From: Desulfuromonadales bacterium
GTDB lineage: Bacteria; Desulfobacterota; Desulfuromonadia; Desulfuromonadales; BM103
Reading direction: 5' to 3'
NCBI GenBank assembly: GCA_030145205.1
Contig: JAQYVZ010000004.1
Span: 99,847 to 163,846, forward strand
DNA length: 64,000 bases
The notes beneath the pieces were generated by a model. The model worked only from the letters and a program-made list of their open reading frames with translations, was not told the origin of the DNA and ran no database searches. Positions within the stretch are counted from its first letter, which is position 1. Every line of letters begins with the position of its first letter. Below are positions 1 to 8,568 of the stretch, in pieces. The position numbers were made by a program, and so were the translations under genes.

Positions 1-1484
1 TCGACGTGAATACGAATGACCTCCTCCGTGGTTCCGTCACGGGTGCCGATCAGGGCGTTGTCCGCATCGCTCCAGTCGAAGTTGACAGCATCGCCGTCGG
101 CAGTCTCGATCGAGCCGTCGGTGGCATCAAGCGCGAAGTCTTCCACCGTGTAGGTGGTGTCGATGTCGGTGATGGTGAAGCTGCCGGTGGTGTCGGTCGC
201 GCTGTTGGTATCGTCCTCACCGGTCGGCAGGTCGTCCTGGGTGGTGGTGTCATCATCCACCAGCCCTTCCTCGGAAACCGTCGCGTCGGTTGCTTCCTTC
301 AAAGTCGGCGGATCCTCGGTGCCGTTAATTGTAATCGTGACCGTAGCTATGTTGCTCTGGGCATCGCCGTCAGTGACTTTGTAGGTGAAGCTGTCTGTTG
401 CAGTGTCGTTGTTGCCAAGATCGTTAAATTGGCCGTTCGGGTCATAGCTGAAGGTGCCGTCGGCGTTGACTGTGAGCAATGCACCGCTGGAGAGGGTGAT
501 TGCGTCGCCGACATTAGCCGTTTCACCATCGACCTCGTAGACAGTCAGAGGTTCAACATCGACATCAAAGTCAGCTGTCGGGTCGGCAAAGTCAGGGTCA
601 TCACCAAGGTCGTCGATGATGTCGCCCCCAGACAGGATACCGTTCTCGCTGACCTGGTACTGGTTATCAACGGCAATCGGTGCATCATTGGCACCATTCA
701 CCGTAATCGTGACGGTCGCCGTGTCGCTGGCGCCGTCCGGGTCTTCGATGGTGTAGGTGAAAGTGACCTGCTCGGTTTCGCCGTCATCCAGTTCTTCAAA
801 TTCCCCGTTTGGGTCGAAGGTAAATTCGTTGGTGTCCGGGTCAAACGTCAAAATACCCTTGGGGGGCTCATGGGGCGTGTAGGAAACGACGTCGATCGGA
901 TCACCATCCGGATCACTGTCGTTCGGAAGTACGCCAAAGGTGATGCTTTCGTCTTCATTGCCGACTGTTGCCATGTCATCTATGGCATCGGGCGGCTGGT
1001 TCTGGGGAAGCTCAAGCGGCGTCTGCTCATCTTCCAGCGTTCCTGCTTGTGCCGCCAAGAACGCATCCGGATCCTGAACGCCAAGCTTGTCGATACCTGA
1101 CAGTCCCTCACCAGATCCGTCGCCCCATTCACCAACACCGCCGCCTTGCGGCTCTTCACCGGCCGCGACTTCTTCGGTCGGCTCTCCGCTCAACAAGGCA
1201 AGCAGGATGTCTCCCGGGATGACGCTGCCATCCTCCATCACGAACAGGGGCACATTGCCCTGACTGTCTGCAGTGGCAAACTCCTCGAAGATGAGGACGG
1301 CGCCATCATCCATCTCGACCCGCAGGTCGCTGCCGGTCAGGATGGCCGTCTTGTCCGCAAGGTCGAAGTCGAGCTGATAGACCTGTCCTTCTTGTGGGGT
1401 GTGTCTGGAGATCCCCCCCGCCTGCGGGGTGGTGACAACTGTGCCCTGGACTTCTGCCGGAGTGTTGTTTGTCGTGTCAGCCAT
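1..1484 (-). CDS. LapA-like giant adhesin with retention module, N-terminal part (3' end beyond window)
   Basis: An open frame starting with ATG at 1484 stays open to the left edge, so at least 494 residues are present and the C-terminus is missing. Residues 1-100 closely match the N-terminus of the second adhesin at 2094-6146 and form a LapA-type retention module. VAAG at residues 106-109, followed by an acidic GGG-rich stretch, fits the AAG site cut by LapG proteases. After about residue 150 come Ig/cadherin-like repeats with NQPP, DPDGD and FTYTIEDPDG motifs, typical of large type I secreted surface proteins. It is predicted to be exported by the TolC/LapB/LapC system nearby and held in the outer membrane by its N-terminus. 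The PilZ gene lies 50 bases upstream on the same strand, so the two are probably co-transcribed. The RTX C-terminus expected for the family cannot be seen here. Confidence 0.85.
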   Translation of the reverse strand, partial: MADTTNNTPAEVQGTVVTTPQAGGISRHTPQEGQVYQLDFDLADKTAILTGSDLRVEMDDGAVLIFEEFATADSQGNVPLFVMEDGSVIPGDILLALLSGEPTEEVAAGEEPQGGGVGEWGDGSGEGLSGIDKLGVQDPDAFLAAQAGTLEDEQTPLELPQNQPPDAIDDMATVGNEDESITFGVLPNDSDPDGDPIDVVSYTPHEPPKGILTFDPDTNEFTFDPNGEFEELDDGETEQVTFTYTIEDPDGASDTATVTITVNGANDAPIAVDNQYQVSENGILSGGDIIDDLGDDPDFADPTADFDVDVEPLTVYEVDGETANVGDAITLSSGALLTVNADGTFSYDPNGQFNDLGNNDTATDSFTYKVTDGDAQSNIATVTITINGTEDPPTLKEATDATVSEEGLVDDDTTTQDDLPTGEDDTNSATDTTGSFTITDIDTTYTVEDFALDATDGSIETADGDAVNFDWSDADNALIGTRDGTTEEVIRIHV

Positions 1485-1534
1485 GATGTATCCCCTTTGT
1501 CAGACGCCTCCCAGCGTCCAGTTGGTTTTGTCTG

Positions 1535-1876
1535 TTACTGAAGATTATCGTTGCCCGGGACATAGCCCGGGGAATCTACTTCAAGCTGGGCGAAGGGCCT
1601 GGAATCATCAATGTGAGCCGCGACTCCCCGCTGGTTGCCGACAGGTTCGACGCGCAGCACGTGAGCAGTGCAGTCTAGGTGGAGCGGTCGCCCTGGGATC
1701 ACATATTCAAATTCCATAGTGACCCGGATGCGGGTCCCTTCTTCAATCGGCTCCTCGGTCACGAAATAAATGCCAGACAGGCTGACATCGCGTGTGACGC
1801 CGTTGCCCTGCTCGAGTTGTACAGGGACTTCAACTTCAATCCGTTGTGTTGCTCTTTTCTCGACGTTGCTGCCCAT
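1535..1876 (-). CDS. PilZ-domain c-di-GMP receptor
   Basis: A 113-residue protein. The ATG at 1876 is chosen over an upstream in-frame start because AGGAGG lies five bases before it. It carries the two PilZ signatures: a basic KRATQR segment near the N-terminus and D-V-S-L-S-G (the D/NxSxxG motif) about 25 residues later, followed by the beta-barrel pattern of the family. PilZ proteins bind c-di-GMP and change partner activity. The gene is directly upstream of and co-directional with the first adhesin gene, so it may tune adhesin production or display; that role is inference. A 25-codon relic of a paralogue precedes the second adhesin gene. Confidence 0.88.
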   Translation of the reverse strand: MGSNVEKRATQRIEVEVPVQLEQGNGVTRDVSLSGIYFVTEEPIEEGTRIRVTMEFEYVIPGRPLHLDCTAHVLRVEPVGNQRGVAAHIDDSRPFAQLEVDSPGYVPGNDNLQ

Positions 1877-1906
1877 GTACCCTCCTGAAAATAAGAGTGA
1901 ATTCCA

Positions 1907-1971
1907 TTCTATCAGGAGTGCTTTTAGGTTCAATTTAACTATGGGTTGGGTTTTGTATAACTTTAGTTATA
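1907..1971 (-). promoter_or_regulatory. Upstream regulatory block of the pilZ-adhesin operon, with TATAAC-N4-GTTATA palindrome
   Basis: A perfect inverted repeat, TATAAC-N4-GTTATA, lies at 1956-1971, next to a block containing GGGTTGGGTTTT. The same arrangement recurs upstream of the second adhesin at 6283-6350 (palindrome 6335-6350, one arm altered). Conservation outside coding sequence in both duplicated units suggests a transcription-factor site. The NarL-type regulator encoded at 6472 is a plausible binder (inference). No clear -35/-10 pair was identified. Confidence 0.5.
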
Positions 1972-2040
1972 TTTGATAGCTGATAACAAGAGAATCGTCC
2001 TGTTTCTTTGTACGCGGCTGTCGTGTCGCTGATCGACAAA

Positions 2041-2070
2041 GAAACGGGCGACTTTGGCGCCGCCCGTTTC
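2041..2070 (-). terminator. Rho-independent terminator after the second adhesin gene
   Basis: Perfect 10-bp stem GAAACGGGCG/CGCCCGTTTC with a 10-base loop, 24 bases after the adhesin stop. In the minus-strand reading it is followed by a short T-containing stretch. Confidence 0.75.
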
Positions 2071-2093
2071 TTTCTGCTGTTTTTTCACTCCGC

Positions 2094-5000
2094 TCAGGAA
2101 GCAAAGTTGTCGGGGTCGAACTCGATATTGATGGCCCCGGGATTGCTGTCGAGGAAGTCGCCCAGGTTGGCATAACTGTCAAACATGCCGTCTGCAGCCC
2201 CGGGTGAGGATTCCGCATTGATCCCCTCGATCATGATCGAGGTTCCATCCGGGGATGTCAGGGTGACATCCGGGTTGCTTGACGAATCGGCGGTGATCAG
2301 CACACTGTCCAGAAAGGTGTCTTCTTCCGTATCGAGCACATCGTAGAAGCGCAGAGCGTCGTCACCGAGGTCAAAATCGGTGATTGTATCGTCGCCTTCA
2401 TCGATCCCCTGGGTGTAGCCGAAGACATCTGCGCCGCCGTCGCCGGTGAGGATGTCATTGCCAAGGTCGCCGACCAGCAGGTCGTCGCCATCGCCACCGA
2501 CCAGGAAGTTGGACAGGTCGCTGCCCTTGATCACATCAGCACCGTCGCTGCCGGTAATGGCGGTGTCGCCGTCGAAGGTCACATCAAAAGTCCCGGCCAT
2601 GGTGTCCGTGTCGTAATCGGCCGCCTCGAAGTTGTAGGTCACGGTGCTGTTGTAGGCCGCCGAGACATCAAGGAGGGCGATGGTATTGACGCTGTAGCCG
2701 TTGCCGCCCTCGGCCTGGAATTCGAGCATCGAGAAGTACTGGCCGCCGGTATCGATCGTCAGGAATGAGTACTGGTTGCTGACGACGTCCACATCACTAA
2801 CCGTGAACTCTCCGGAAGCAACGACTGTTGTTCCATCAGCGCCATAGGCAATCCACTTGCCCGTCTCACCATCGTCAAAGCCCTGTAGTTTGATTTCGGC
2901 CGTGTTGACGGCAACCAGTTCGTTGCTGGATCCGCCGATCACGTATGTATCAGGGTTATAGAACTCCATGTGCAGAACATCGCTGTCCTCACCGAAGATC
3001 TCCCCGTCGATAGAGGCTCCTTGTCCAACCCCCATGCCGATGTTTTTGTAGTTGACGGTTTCAGGTATCTCGAGGAACTCGCCTGGGTTGTCCTCATCGG
3101 GACTGATGATATAGGCGGAGACTTCAAGCATGATGCCGTTCCCCTTGATGAAGTCGTACACGTTGCCGCCGTTCAGGTCACCACCGGTCAGGCCGATCTC
3201 GGTGATTTCTGCCGCGCCATCGAGGCCGTCAACGATATTGACCGCGTAGGTTCCGTCTGTCGCGTCGATGGAGACCGTGAAAGCGACGTGGTCGGCATCA
3301 TATTCACTCCCGTCGGGAACTTCGGCCTCCGGGTCCATCACGGCCTGCAGCACGCCGCCGGAGAGCTTGTAGACCAGGCCGATACCATCGGCCATCAGTT
3401 GCGTGCCGTCGTTGCCCAGAACGGCGATGTCGGAAATCTCTCCTTCGACCAGGCCGGTGAGGTCGACGATAGTGGCTCCGCCACCGTCATCGTAGGTGTA
3501 GCCGGTCAGGCTGACATCGCCGGGGCCGTCGGCGCCGTAGGAAACGCCCAGGTCAGCGCTGAGCGGGTTGCCGGGAACGTTGACCATCATGGCGTCTTCG
3601 GTCCCCTCAATGACAGGTGCGTCGTCATCGACGATCACGGTGAAGGTGTCGCTCTCGCCTTCGCCCTCGTCGTCCAGGGCGGTGAAACTGAAGGTCAGGG
3701 GCTCGTCGTCTTCAGTATTGGCAGTGTCGTGGTCCAGCGGCTGGACCAGGGTGAAGTCGTAGGAGCCCGAGCCAGCCTCGCTGAGGGTGGCGTAGAAGAC
3801 CACGCCGGGGTCAGTGGTTGCGGTTGGCACGCTGCCGGTGTAGCCGATCAGGGTGGCACCGCTGTCGATGATCGTGAAGCTGACCGGGTCGCCGCCAGAG
3901 GTCAGGCCGGCCAGGCCGGTCTGGGTGGCGTCGAAGGTGACGCTGCGGCCCGGGCCATCGTCGCCGCCCCAGGTAATGTCGAGATCAACGCCGCTGACCG
4001 AGGTGGCCGTACCGGCCAGGTCGCCGCTGATGTAACTGTCACCGGGGTTGCCGCCGCTCAGGCCCTCTTCATCGACCGCGCTGTCGGTCGGGTCGCCGAT
4101 GGTCGCCTTGGTGTCGGTGACGGTCACCTGGAAGGTTGCGGTCTGGGTGTCGCCGTCCGCGTCCTTGATCTGGTAGGTGAAGGTCTCGGTCTGGTCAGCA
4201 CCGTCCGGGTCGACATCGACAGCCGGGGTGTAGAGCAGGTTGCCGGAGCCGTCGATGGTGACCGTGCCGCCGAGGGTGCCGTTGCCGACAATCGTGATTG
4301 CGTTGGTTTCTGCGGCGCCGTCGGCACCGTAGGAATCACCATCCAGCAGGTCATCGATATGCCCGATGTCGTAGTTCGAGACATTGTCATCGACCGTATC
4401 CAGCACGCCCTCGTTGTCCGTGGTCGGCGCGTCGTCGTCAACGGTCACAGTGAAGGTGTCGCTCTCGCCTTCGCCCTCGGCATCCAGGGCGGTGAAGCTG
4501 AAGGTCAGGTCAAGGTCGTTCTCCTGGTTGCTCACGTAGGTGTGATCGAGCGGGGCGACCAGGATAAAGTCGTAAGAGCCCGAGCCGGCATCGCTGAGGG
4601 TGGCGTAAAAGACTACGCCGGGATCGTCGGTGGCAGTCGGTTCAGTGCCGGTGTAGCCGATCAGGGTGGCGCCATCGTCGATCAGCGTGAAGCTGACCGG
4701 GTCGCCGCCGGAGCTGAGGCCGGTCAGGCCGGTCTGGGTGGCGTCGAAGGTGACGCTACGGCCGGCGCCGTCGTCGGTACCCCAGGTGATGTCAAGATCA
4801 ACATCGGAGACCGACGTCTTTGTGCCGGCCAGGTCGCCGGCCGTGCCGTTCGGCGGGTAGCTGTCGCCGGGGTTGCCGCCGTCCAGGCCTTCCTCGTCTA
4901 TAGCGCTGTCGGTCGGGTCGCCGATGGTCGCCTTGGTGTCAGTCAGGGTGACCTGGAAGATGCCGACCGCGGTGTCACCGTCGCCATCCGTGATCTGGTA

Positions 5001-6146
5001 GGTGAATGTCTCGGTCAGGTTGGCGCCGTCCGGATCGACATTGACGGTCGGGTTGTAGATCAGGTTGCCGGAGCCGTCGATGGTGACCGTGCCGCCAAGA
5101 CTGCCGTTGCCCATAATCTCGATCGGGGTGGTGGTCGCCGGGCCATCGGCACCGTAGATGTCGCCGTCCAGCAGGTCATTAATATGTCCGATATCGTAGT
5201 TTGCAACGTTGTCATCTACCGTTGCCAGCACGCCTTCATTGTCGGCGAGGGGAACATCGTCAACGATTTCGATGGTGATGGTTGCGCTGGCAGCCGCTTC
5301 CTCGTCAGCGACGATAACATCAAAGCTGTCCGTTTCGGGGACACCGTCAACGTCGATCGTCGGGTCGGTCAAGGTGTAGGTGTAGCTGAAAACGCCATCC
5401 GCATAGCCGGTCAGTTCGACAGTGCCGTTGGCGAGATCAAAGGTTTCTCCGACCATGTCGGCGAGCGAGGCAAACTCACCCGGACCGCCACCGATCACCA
5501 TGAGTGTGTCACCGAGGGTGAGGCTTGCGATGTCGTCCAGTCCGTCCGGGTCCGCGATGGTGAAGGTTCCGTTCACGACGATCGTCGTCGGGCCTTGACC
5601 AGAGCCGTCGGGGACCAGGCCCGATTCGTAGACGACATGTTCACTACCGTCTGTTTCAATGGTGGGTGGTTGGTTTATCGGAATTAACTCGTCTTCCGGA
5701 ATGTCGGCCTGCGTGGTCGGGAAGGTGTCCGGGTCCTGGGTGCCGAGCTTGTCGATCCCGGTCAGGCTCTCACCCATGTTGTCGTCGTATTCACCGCTGC
5801 CGCCGCCTTGCGGCTCTTCGCCCGCCGCGACTTCTTCGGTCGGTTCACCACTCAACAGGGCCAGAAGAATGTTGCCCGGGATGCTGCTGCCGTCCTCCAT
5901 GACGAACAAAGGGGCGTTCCCCTGGCTGTCCGCCGTGGCAAAGTCCTCGAAGATGAGGACTGCACCATCCTCCATGTCAATGCGCAAATCACTACCGGTC
6001 ACGACTGCCGTTTGTTCCGCGAGGTCGAAGTCGAGCTGGTAGATTTGCCCTTCCTGTGGTGTGTACCTAGCCAGCCTGCCCGCTTGTGGAGCGGTGACCA
6101 TGGTGCCCTGGAGATCCGCCTGGTTGCTGCCCTGTGTATCAGCCAT
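2094..6146 (-). CDS. LapA-like RTX adhesin with retention module, 1350 aa
   Basis: A complete acidic secreted surface protein. Residues 1-100 form the retention module shared with the first adhesin, and VAAG at 106-109 is the probable LapG cleavage site (Pseudomonas LapA is cut at a TAAG motif at a similar depth). From about residue 150 there are bacterial Ig/cadherin-like domains, then two tandem units of roughly 270 residues each starting near a DNEGVL motif, then a carbohydrate-binding-like region. Near residue 1200 are RTX nonapeptides (GGDGDDLLVGDLGND) that bind Ca2+ in the secreted protein. The last about 100 residues are the uncleaved C-terminal type I secretion signal. No Cys-rich region is seen. 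It is expected to pass through the TolC/LapB/LapC channel encoded at 7198-12516. A terminator follows, and a PilZ relic and the shared regulatory block precede it. Confidence 0.93.
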   Translation of the reverse strand: MADTQGSNQADLQGTMVTAPQAGRLARYTPQEGQIYQLDFDLAEQTAVVTGSDLRIDMEDGAVLIFEDFATADSQGNAPLFVMEDGSSIPGNILLALLSGEPTEEVAAGEEPQGGGSGEYDDNMGESLTGIDKLGTQDPDTFPTTQADIPEDELIPINQPPTIETDGSEHVVYESGLVPDGSGQGPTTIVVNGTFTIADPDGLDDIASLTLGDTLMVIGGGPGEFASLADMVGETFDLANGTVELTGYADGVFSYTYTLTDPTIDVDGVPETDSFDVIVADEEAAASATITIEIVDDVPLADNEGVLATVDDNVANYDIGHINDLLDGDIYGADGPATTTPIEIMGNGSLGGTVTIDGSGNLIYNPTVNVDPDGANLTETFTYQITDGDGDTAVGIFQVTLTDTKATIGDPTDSAIDEEGLDGGNPGDSYPPNGTAGDLAGTKTSVSDVDLDITWGTDDGAGRSVTFDATQTGLTGLSSGGDPVSFTLIDDGATLIGYTGTEPTATDDPGVVFYATLSDAGSGSYDFILVAPLDHTYVSNQENDLDLTFSFTALDAEGEGESDTFTVTVDDDAPTTDNEGVLDTVDDNVSNYDIGHIDDLLDGDSYGADGAAETNAITIVGNGTLGGTVTIDGSGNLLYTPAVDVDPDGADQTETFTYQIKDADGDTQTATFQVTVTDTKATIGDPTDSAVDEEGLSGGNPGDSYISGDLAGTATSVSGVDLDITWGGDDGPGRSVTFDATQTGLAGLTSGGDPVSFTIIDSGATLIGYTGSVPTATTDPGVVFYATLSEAGSGSYDFTLVQPLDHDTANTEDDEPLTFSFTALDDEGEGESDTFTVIVDDDAPVIEGTEDAMMVNVPGNPLSADLGVSYGADGPGDVSLTGYTYDDGGGATIVDLTGLVEGEISDIAVLGNDGTQLMADGIGLVYKLSGGVLQAVMDPEAEVPDGSEYDADHVAFTVSIDATDGTYAVNIVDGLDGAAEITEIGLTGGDLNGGNVYDFIKGNGIMLEVSAYIISPDEDNPGEFLEIPETVNYKNIGMGVGQGASIDGEIFGEDSDVLHMEFYNPDTYVIGGSSNELVAVNTAEIKLQGFDDGETGKWIAYGADGTTVVASGEFTVSDVDVVSNQYSFLTIDTGGQYFSMLEFQAEGGNGYSVNTIALLDVSAAYNSTVTYNFEAADYDTDTMAGTFDVTFDGDTAITGSDGADVIKGSDLSNFLVGGDGDDLLVGDLGNDILTGDGGADVFGYTQGIDEGDDTITDFDLGDDALRFYDVLDTEEDTFLDSVLITADSSSNPDVTLTSPDGTSIMIEGINAESSPGAADGMFDSYANLGDFLDSNPGAINIEFDPDNFAS
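3625..5246 (-). repeat. Two tandem ~810-bp units inside the adhesin gene
   Basis: Units of about 810 bases (approximate edges 5246-4430 and 4429-3625) encode near-identical blocks with the landmarks DNEGVL, YDIGHI, LLDGD, VTIDGSGNL, TKATIGDPTDSA and GSGSYDF in the same order. DNA similarity is high enough to allow copy-number change by recombination. Confidence 0.85.
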
Positions 6147-6194
6147 GATGTATCCCCCTTTTGTTGCCCCCCTCCAGCGTTCAGTTATTTGAGG

Positions 6195-6272
6195 CTATAA
6201 CTGAAGGTTGTCGTTTTCTGGGACATAACTCGGGCGAGACGTTGTACTCAGGCCGAGTTGCTCGTTGAGCAT
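6195..6272 (-). pseudogene. Relic of a second PilZ gene (last ~25 codons)
   Basis: The minus strand from 6272 to a TAG at 6195 reads as 25 codons ending in S-Y-V-P-E-N-D-N-L-Q-L. This aligns with the end of the intact PilZ protein at 1535-1876 (G-Y-V-P-G-N-D-N-L-Q). It lies in the same place relative to the second adhesin as the intact gene does to the first. The PilZ core motifs are absent, so it is a deletion remnant of a duplicated promoter-pilZ-adhesin unit. It has an in-frame ATG but no convincing ribosome site. Confidence 0.75.
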
Positions 6273-6282
6273 GTATTTAATT

Positions 6283-6350
6283 TCAGTTTATCAGTGCGGG
6301 GACGTCTCTCAATGTAACCAAGGGTTGAGTTTTCTATAACCTTGGGTATA
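6283..6350 (-). promoter_or_regulatory. Upstream regulatory block of the second adhesin (paralogue of 1907-1971)
   Basis: It aligns with the block before pilZ: a shared TATCAG segment, GGGTTG-N-GTTTT, then TATAAC-N4-GGTATA at 6335-6350. It lies between the adhesin and the divergent NarL-type regulator (start 6472), so it may control both directions. It would be a promoter for the 6146-start adhesin with a long leader containing the PilZ relic. Confidence 0.5.
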
Positions 6351-6471
6351 GTTTTATGCAGGAAATGTAAAAATGCAGGGTGTCTCGGTGGAGATGACTG
6401 TTTTTGTGAGTGTTTTTTGTTTTGGCTGAGGTAGTAAAAGTGCTTCTGAGAGGGTGATTAAGAGGTTTAAC

Positions 6472-7110
6472 ATGTCAATCAAACTTGTGGCTGCAGATGC
6501 ACATCCCGTATTTTTGTTGGGGCTTACCAAGTTGTTTGTCAACCAGGAGGAGATTGAGCTGTCAGCTTACTGTGTCACTGCGGCCAAGGCCAGGGAGTCT
6601 GTTCGGAATATCCAGCCTGATATCCTCATGCTGGACCTGAACCTGCCGGATGAAGACAATTTCCAATTGATCCGTGACTTGCAGCAAGGTGTGCCGGATC
6701 TGAAAATCATCCTCCTGGCCGCATCGTTGAATGACGAGCAGACGATTGAAGCGTTGCGGTTAGGGGTGGAGGGGATGCTGCTGAAGAATATGCCGCTTCC
6801 TTTGCTGATGCAGTGCATTCGCAAGGTCGCTGCCGGGGGGCAGTGGCTGGAGAAAAAATCGATCGGACAGGCCTTTGAGATTATGTTGAAACGGGAAGCG
6901 GGGGCGCGTCGGGTGGCAACGATTCTGACCGAACGGGAAACGGAAATCATGTGTTTGGTAGCGGAAGGGCTCAGTAACCGCCAGATTGCCGAGAAGCTGG
7001 TGCTTTCAGCTGGAACGGTCAAAATTCACGTCCATAATATCTACAGCAAGCTCGGTGTGAAAAACCGGGTGGATCTGACCCTGTATGCTCAAAAGAAGGG
7101 GCTGGTCTGA
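6472..7110 (+). CDS. NarL/FixJ-family response regulator
   Basis: A 212-residue two-domain regulator. The start at 6472 is chosen because AAGAGG precedes it; an in-frame ATG 18 bases upstream lacks a better site. The receiver domain (about 1-120) has the phosphoacceptor Asp in ILMLDLNLP and the conserved Lys in LLKNMP. The first acidic pair is altered to A-D in AADAHP. The C-terminal LuxR-type HTH (about 150-212) has the motifs LTERETEIMCLVAEG, SNRQIAEKL and VKIHVHNIYSKL. No cognate kinase is adjacent. Its divergent position against the second adhesin and the duplicated palindromes upstream of both adhesin units suggest it regulates adhesin transcription (inference). A terminator follows at 7140. 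Confidence 0.9.
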   Translation: MSIKLVAADAHPVFLLGLTKLFVNQEEIELSAYCVTAAKARESVRNIQPDILMLDLNLPDEDNFQLIRDLQQGVPDLKIILLAASLNDEQTIEALRLGVEGMLLKNMPLPLLMQCIRKVAAGGQWLEKKSIGQAFEIMLKREAGARRVATILTERETEIMCLVAEGLSNRQIAEKLVLSAGTVKIHVHNIYSKLGVKNRVDLTLYAQKKGLV

Positions 7111-7139
7111 CGTTCTCCGCATCCTGTTGAAACAAAGAG

Positions 7140-7169
7140 AAAAGGCCACCCCTTGCCGGGTGGCCTTTT
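7140..7169. terminator. Bidirectional terminator
   Basis: AAAAGGCCACCC and GGGTGGCCTTTT form a strong stem with flanking A and T runs, between the convergent response regulator (ends 7110) and TolC-like gene (ends 7198). It can serve both strands. Confidence 0.9.
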
Positions 7170-7197
7170 CGTCTATGTGCCAAATGTGACGTCGTGT

Positions 7198-8568
7198 TTA
7201 TTCTGGCATCTTGGCCATGTAGACCTCTTCGTTGACCTGCAGGCTTTCAGTCAGCTTGCCGGTGAGTGCCAGCAGGCGGCCGCTGGCAACGACTTCGTTG
7301 CTGCGGGCGGTGACCAGCAGGCCCGAGGACTGGAAGAGTTCATTGCGGGCATCGAGAACATCCAGCAGGGAACGCTGCCCAACGTCGAACTGCTTCATGT
7401 AGGAGTCAAGGGTCTTCCGGTTGAAGTTCGCCGAGTCGCCATAGGAGACCACCTGGCGCTTTGCCGATGTCAGTTCGGCCCAGGTAATCCGGGTTTCTTC
7501 CAGAACCATGTCACGCTGATCATCGCGGTGCGAGGCGGCCTGCATTTTGCGCTCAATCGCAGCTTCGCGGTCAGCGACATCCGAGCCACCGTTGAAGAGA
7601 TTCCAGCGCAGCCGCAGCATCGCCTGATTATTGTGCTCGTAGGTCTCCGAACTCTCCACCTGGTCTTCATACGAAGTGCTCAGTTCAGCATGGACCTTAG
7701 GTAAAAAGCTCGACTTGCTGAGCGTTACGCGCTGGTCGGCTTCGACGACATTGGCTCCCAGAGCGATGATCTTCGGGTTGTTGTCGACCGTTGCGTGGAT
7801 CGCCTGCTCGAGACTGGTGGGGATCAGAGCCTTGTCAGGTATGTAAAATTCGAGGTCCCCTGCCAGTTTGCCGACAAACCGCCGATAATTCGCTTCAGCT
7901 GAATCCAGGGCTGCCTGGGTTTCCGCCAGGGAGGCCTGGGCGCGTGACAGGCGGGCGCGGGTCTGGTCGACGTCAGCGATACTACCGGCACCACCCTCCT
8001 GACGTTCTTCCAGCATATTAAGGATTTCCTGGTGGTCGCGGATGTTCATTTCGGCGAGGCCGAGCAGTTCGCGTTGCCGGAAGACTTCCATGTGGGCGAT
8101 CAGGGCATCCAGCGCGATCGCTTCGGCATTGTCGAAGGTGCGTGAATAGGCGGACTCCAGCTTGGCATCTTCAATGCCGATTTTGCTGGAGGTCTCCTTG
8201 CCGTCGTAGACCAGCTGTGACAGGCTCAGCGAGGCCTCGCCGCGACTATAGAAGTCGTGCGGATTGTCCGTTTCATAGCGAGTGTACCGGTCGCTGTGGG
8301 CTTCCGTCCCGTAGCCGACTGTCAGATCAACCCTCGGGTAATAGCCTCCGTAGGCGCGTTCCCGCTCATGCCCGATGGCCAGTTGGTTATGCTGGAGAAC
8401 CTGGAGCCGCGGACTGTACTCCAAGGCTGTGATCACCGTATCCGCCGGCGAGACCTTGGTGTCCTGGGCCAGGGCCGGCAGACTGCAGACCAGGATGAAC
8501 ATGGCGACAAGCCCGATGGCCAAGCCACATGACACGTGCCTGTGTGTTGGTTTGAGGAGTTTTGTCAT
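7198..8568 (-). CDS. TolC-family outer-membrane pore for type I secretion (LapE-like)
   Basis: A 456-residue outer-membrane efflux protein. The start at 8568 is preferred over the ATG at 8577 because AGGAG directly abuts the upstream ATG but lies nine bases from this one. A signal peptide (about residues 1-35, ending SLPALAQ) is followed by two repeats of the TolC fold with long helices (ALDSAEANYRRFVG and ALIAHMEVFRQRELLGLAE) and a second-half ELFQSSGLLVTARS segment. It would form the trimeric channel for the LapB/LapC exporter encoded divergently. Its place beside lapBC and lapG and between adhesin genes supports a dedicated adhesin pore rather than a general TolC. Confidence 0.92.
   Translation of the reverse strand: MTKLLKPTHRHVSCGLAIGLVAMFILVCSLPALAQDTKVSPADTVITALEYSPRLQVLQHNQLAIGHERERAYGGYYPRVDLTVGYGTEAHSDRYTRYETDNPHDFYSRGEASLSLSQLVYDGKETSSKIGIEDAKLESAYSRTFDNAEAIALDALIAHMEVFRQRELLGLAEMNIRDHQEILNMLEERQEGGAGSIADVDQTRARLSRAQASLAETQAALDSAEANYRRFVGKLAGDLEFYIPDKALIPTSLEQAIHATVDNNPKIIALGANVVEADQRVTLSKSSFLPKVHAELSTSYEDQVESSETYEHNNQAMLRLRWNLFNGGSDVADREAAIERKMQAASHRDDQRDMVLEETRITWAELTSAKRQVVSYGDSANFNRKTLDSYMKQFDVGQRSLLDVLDARNELFQSSGLLVTARSNEVVASGRLLALTGKLTESLQVNEEVYMAKMPE

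Noticed and set aside
2970..5687. Long open frame of about 905 codons on the + strand opposite the second adhesin
   Set aside because: Mirror of the biased Asp/Gly/Thr-rich adhesin codons; no start site, no domain, no ribosome site. The + frame at 6-1100 is the same effect of the first adhesin.
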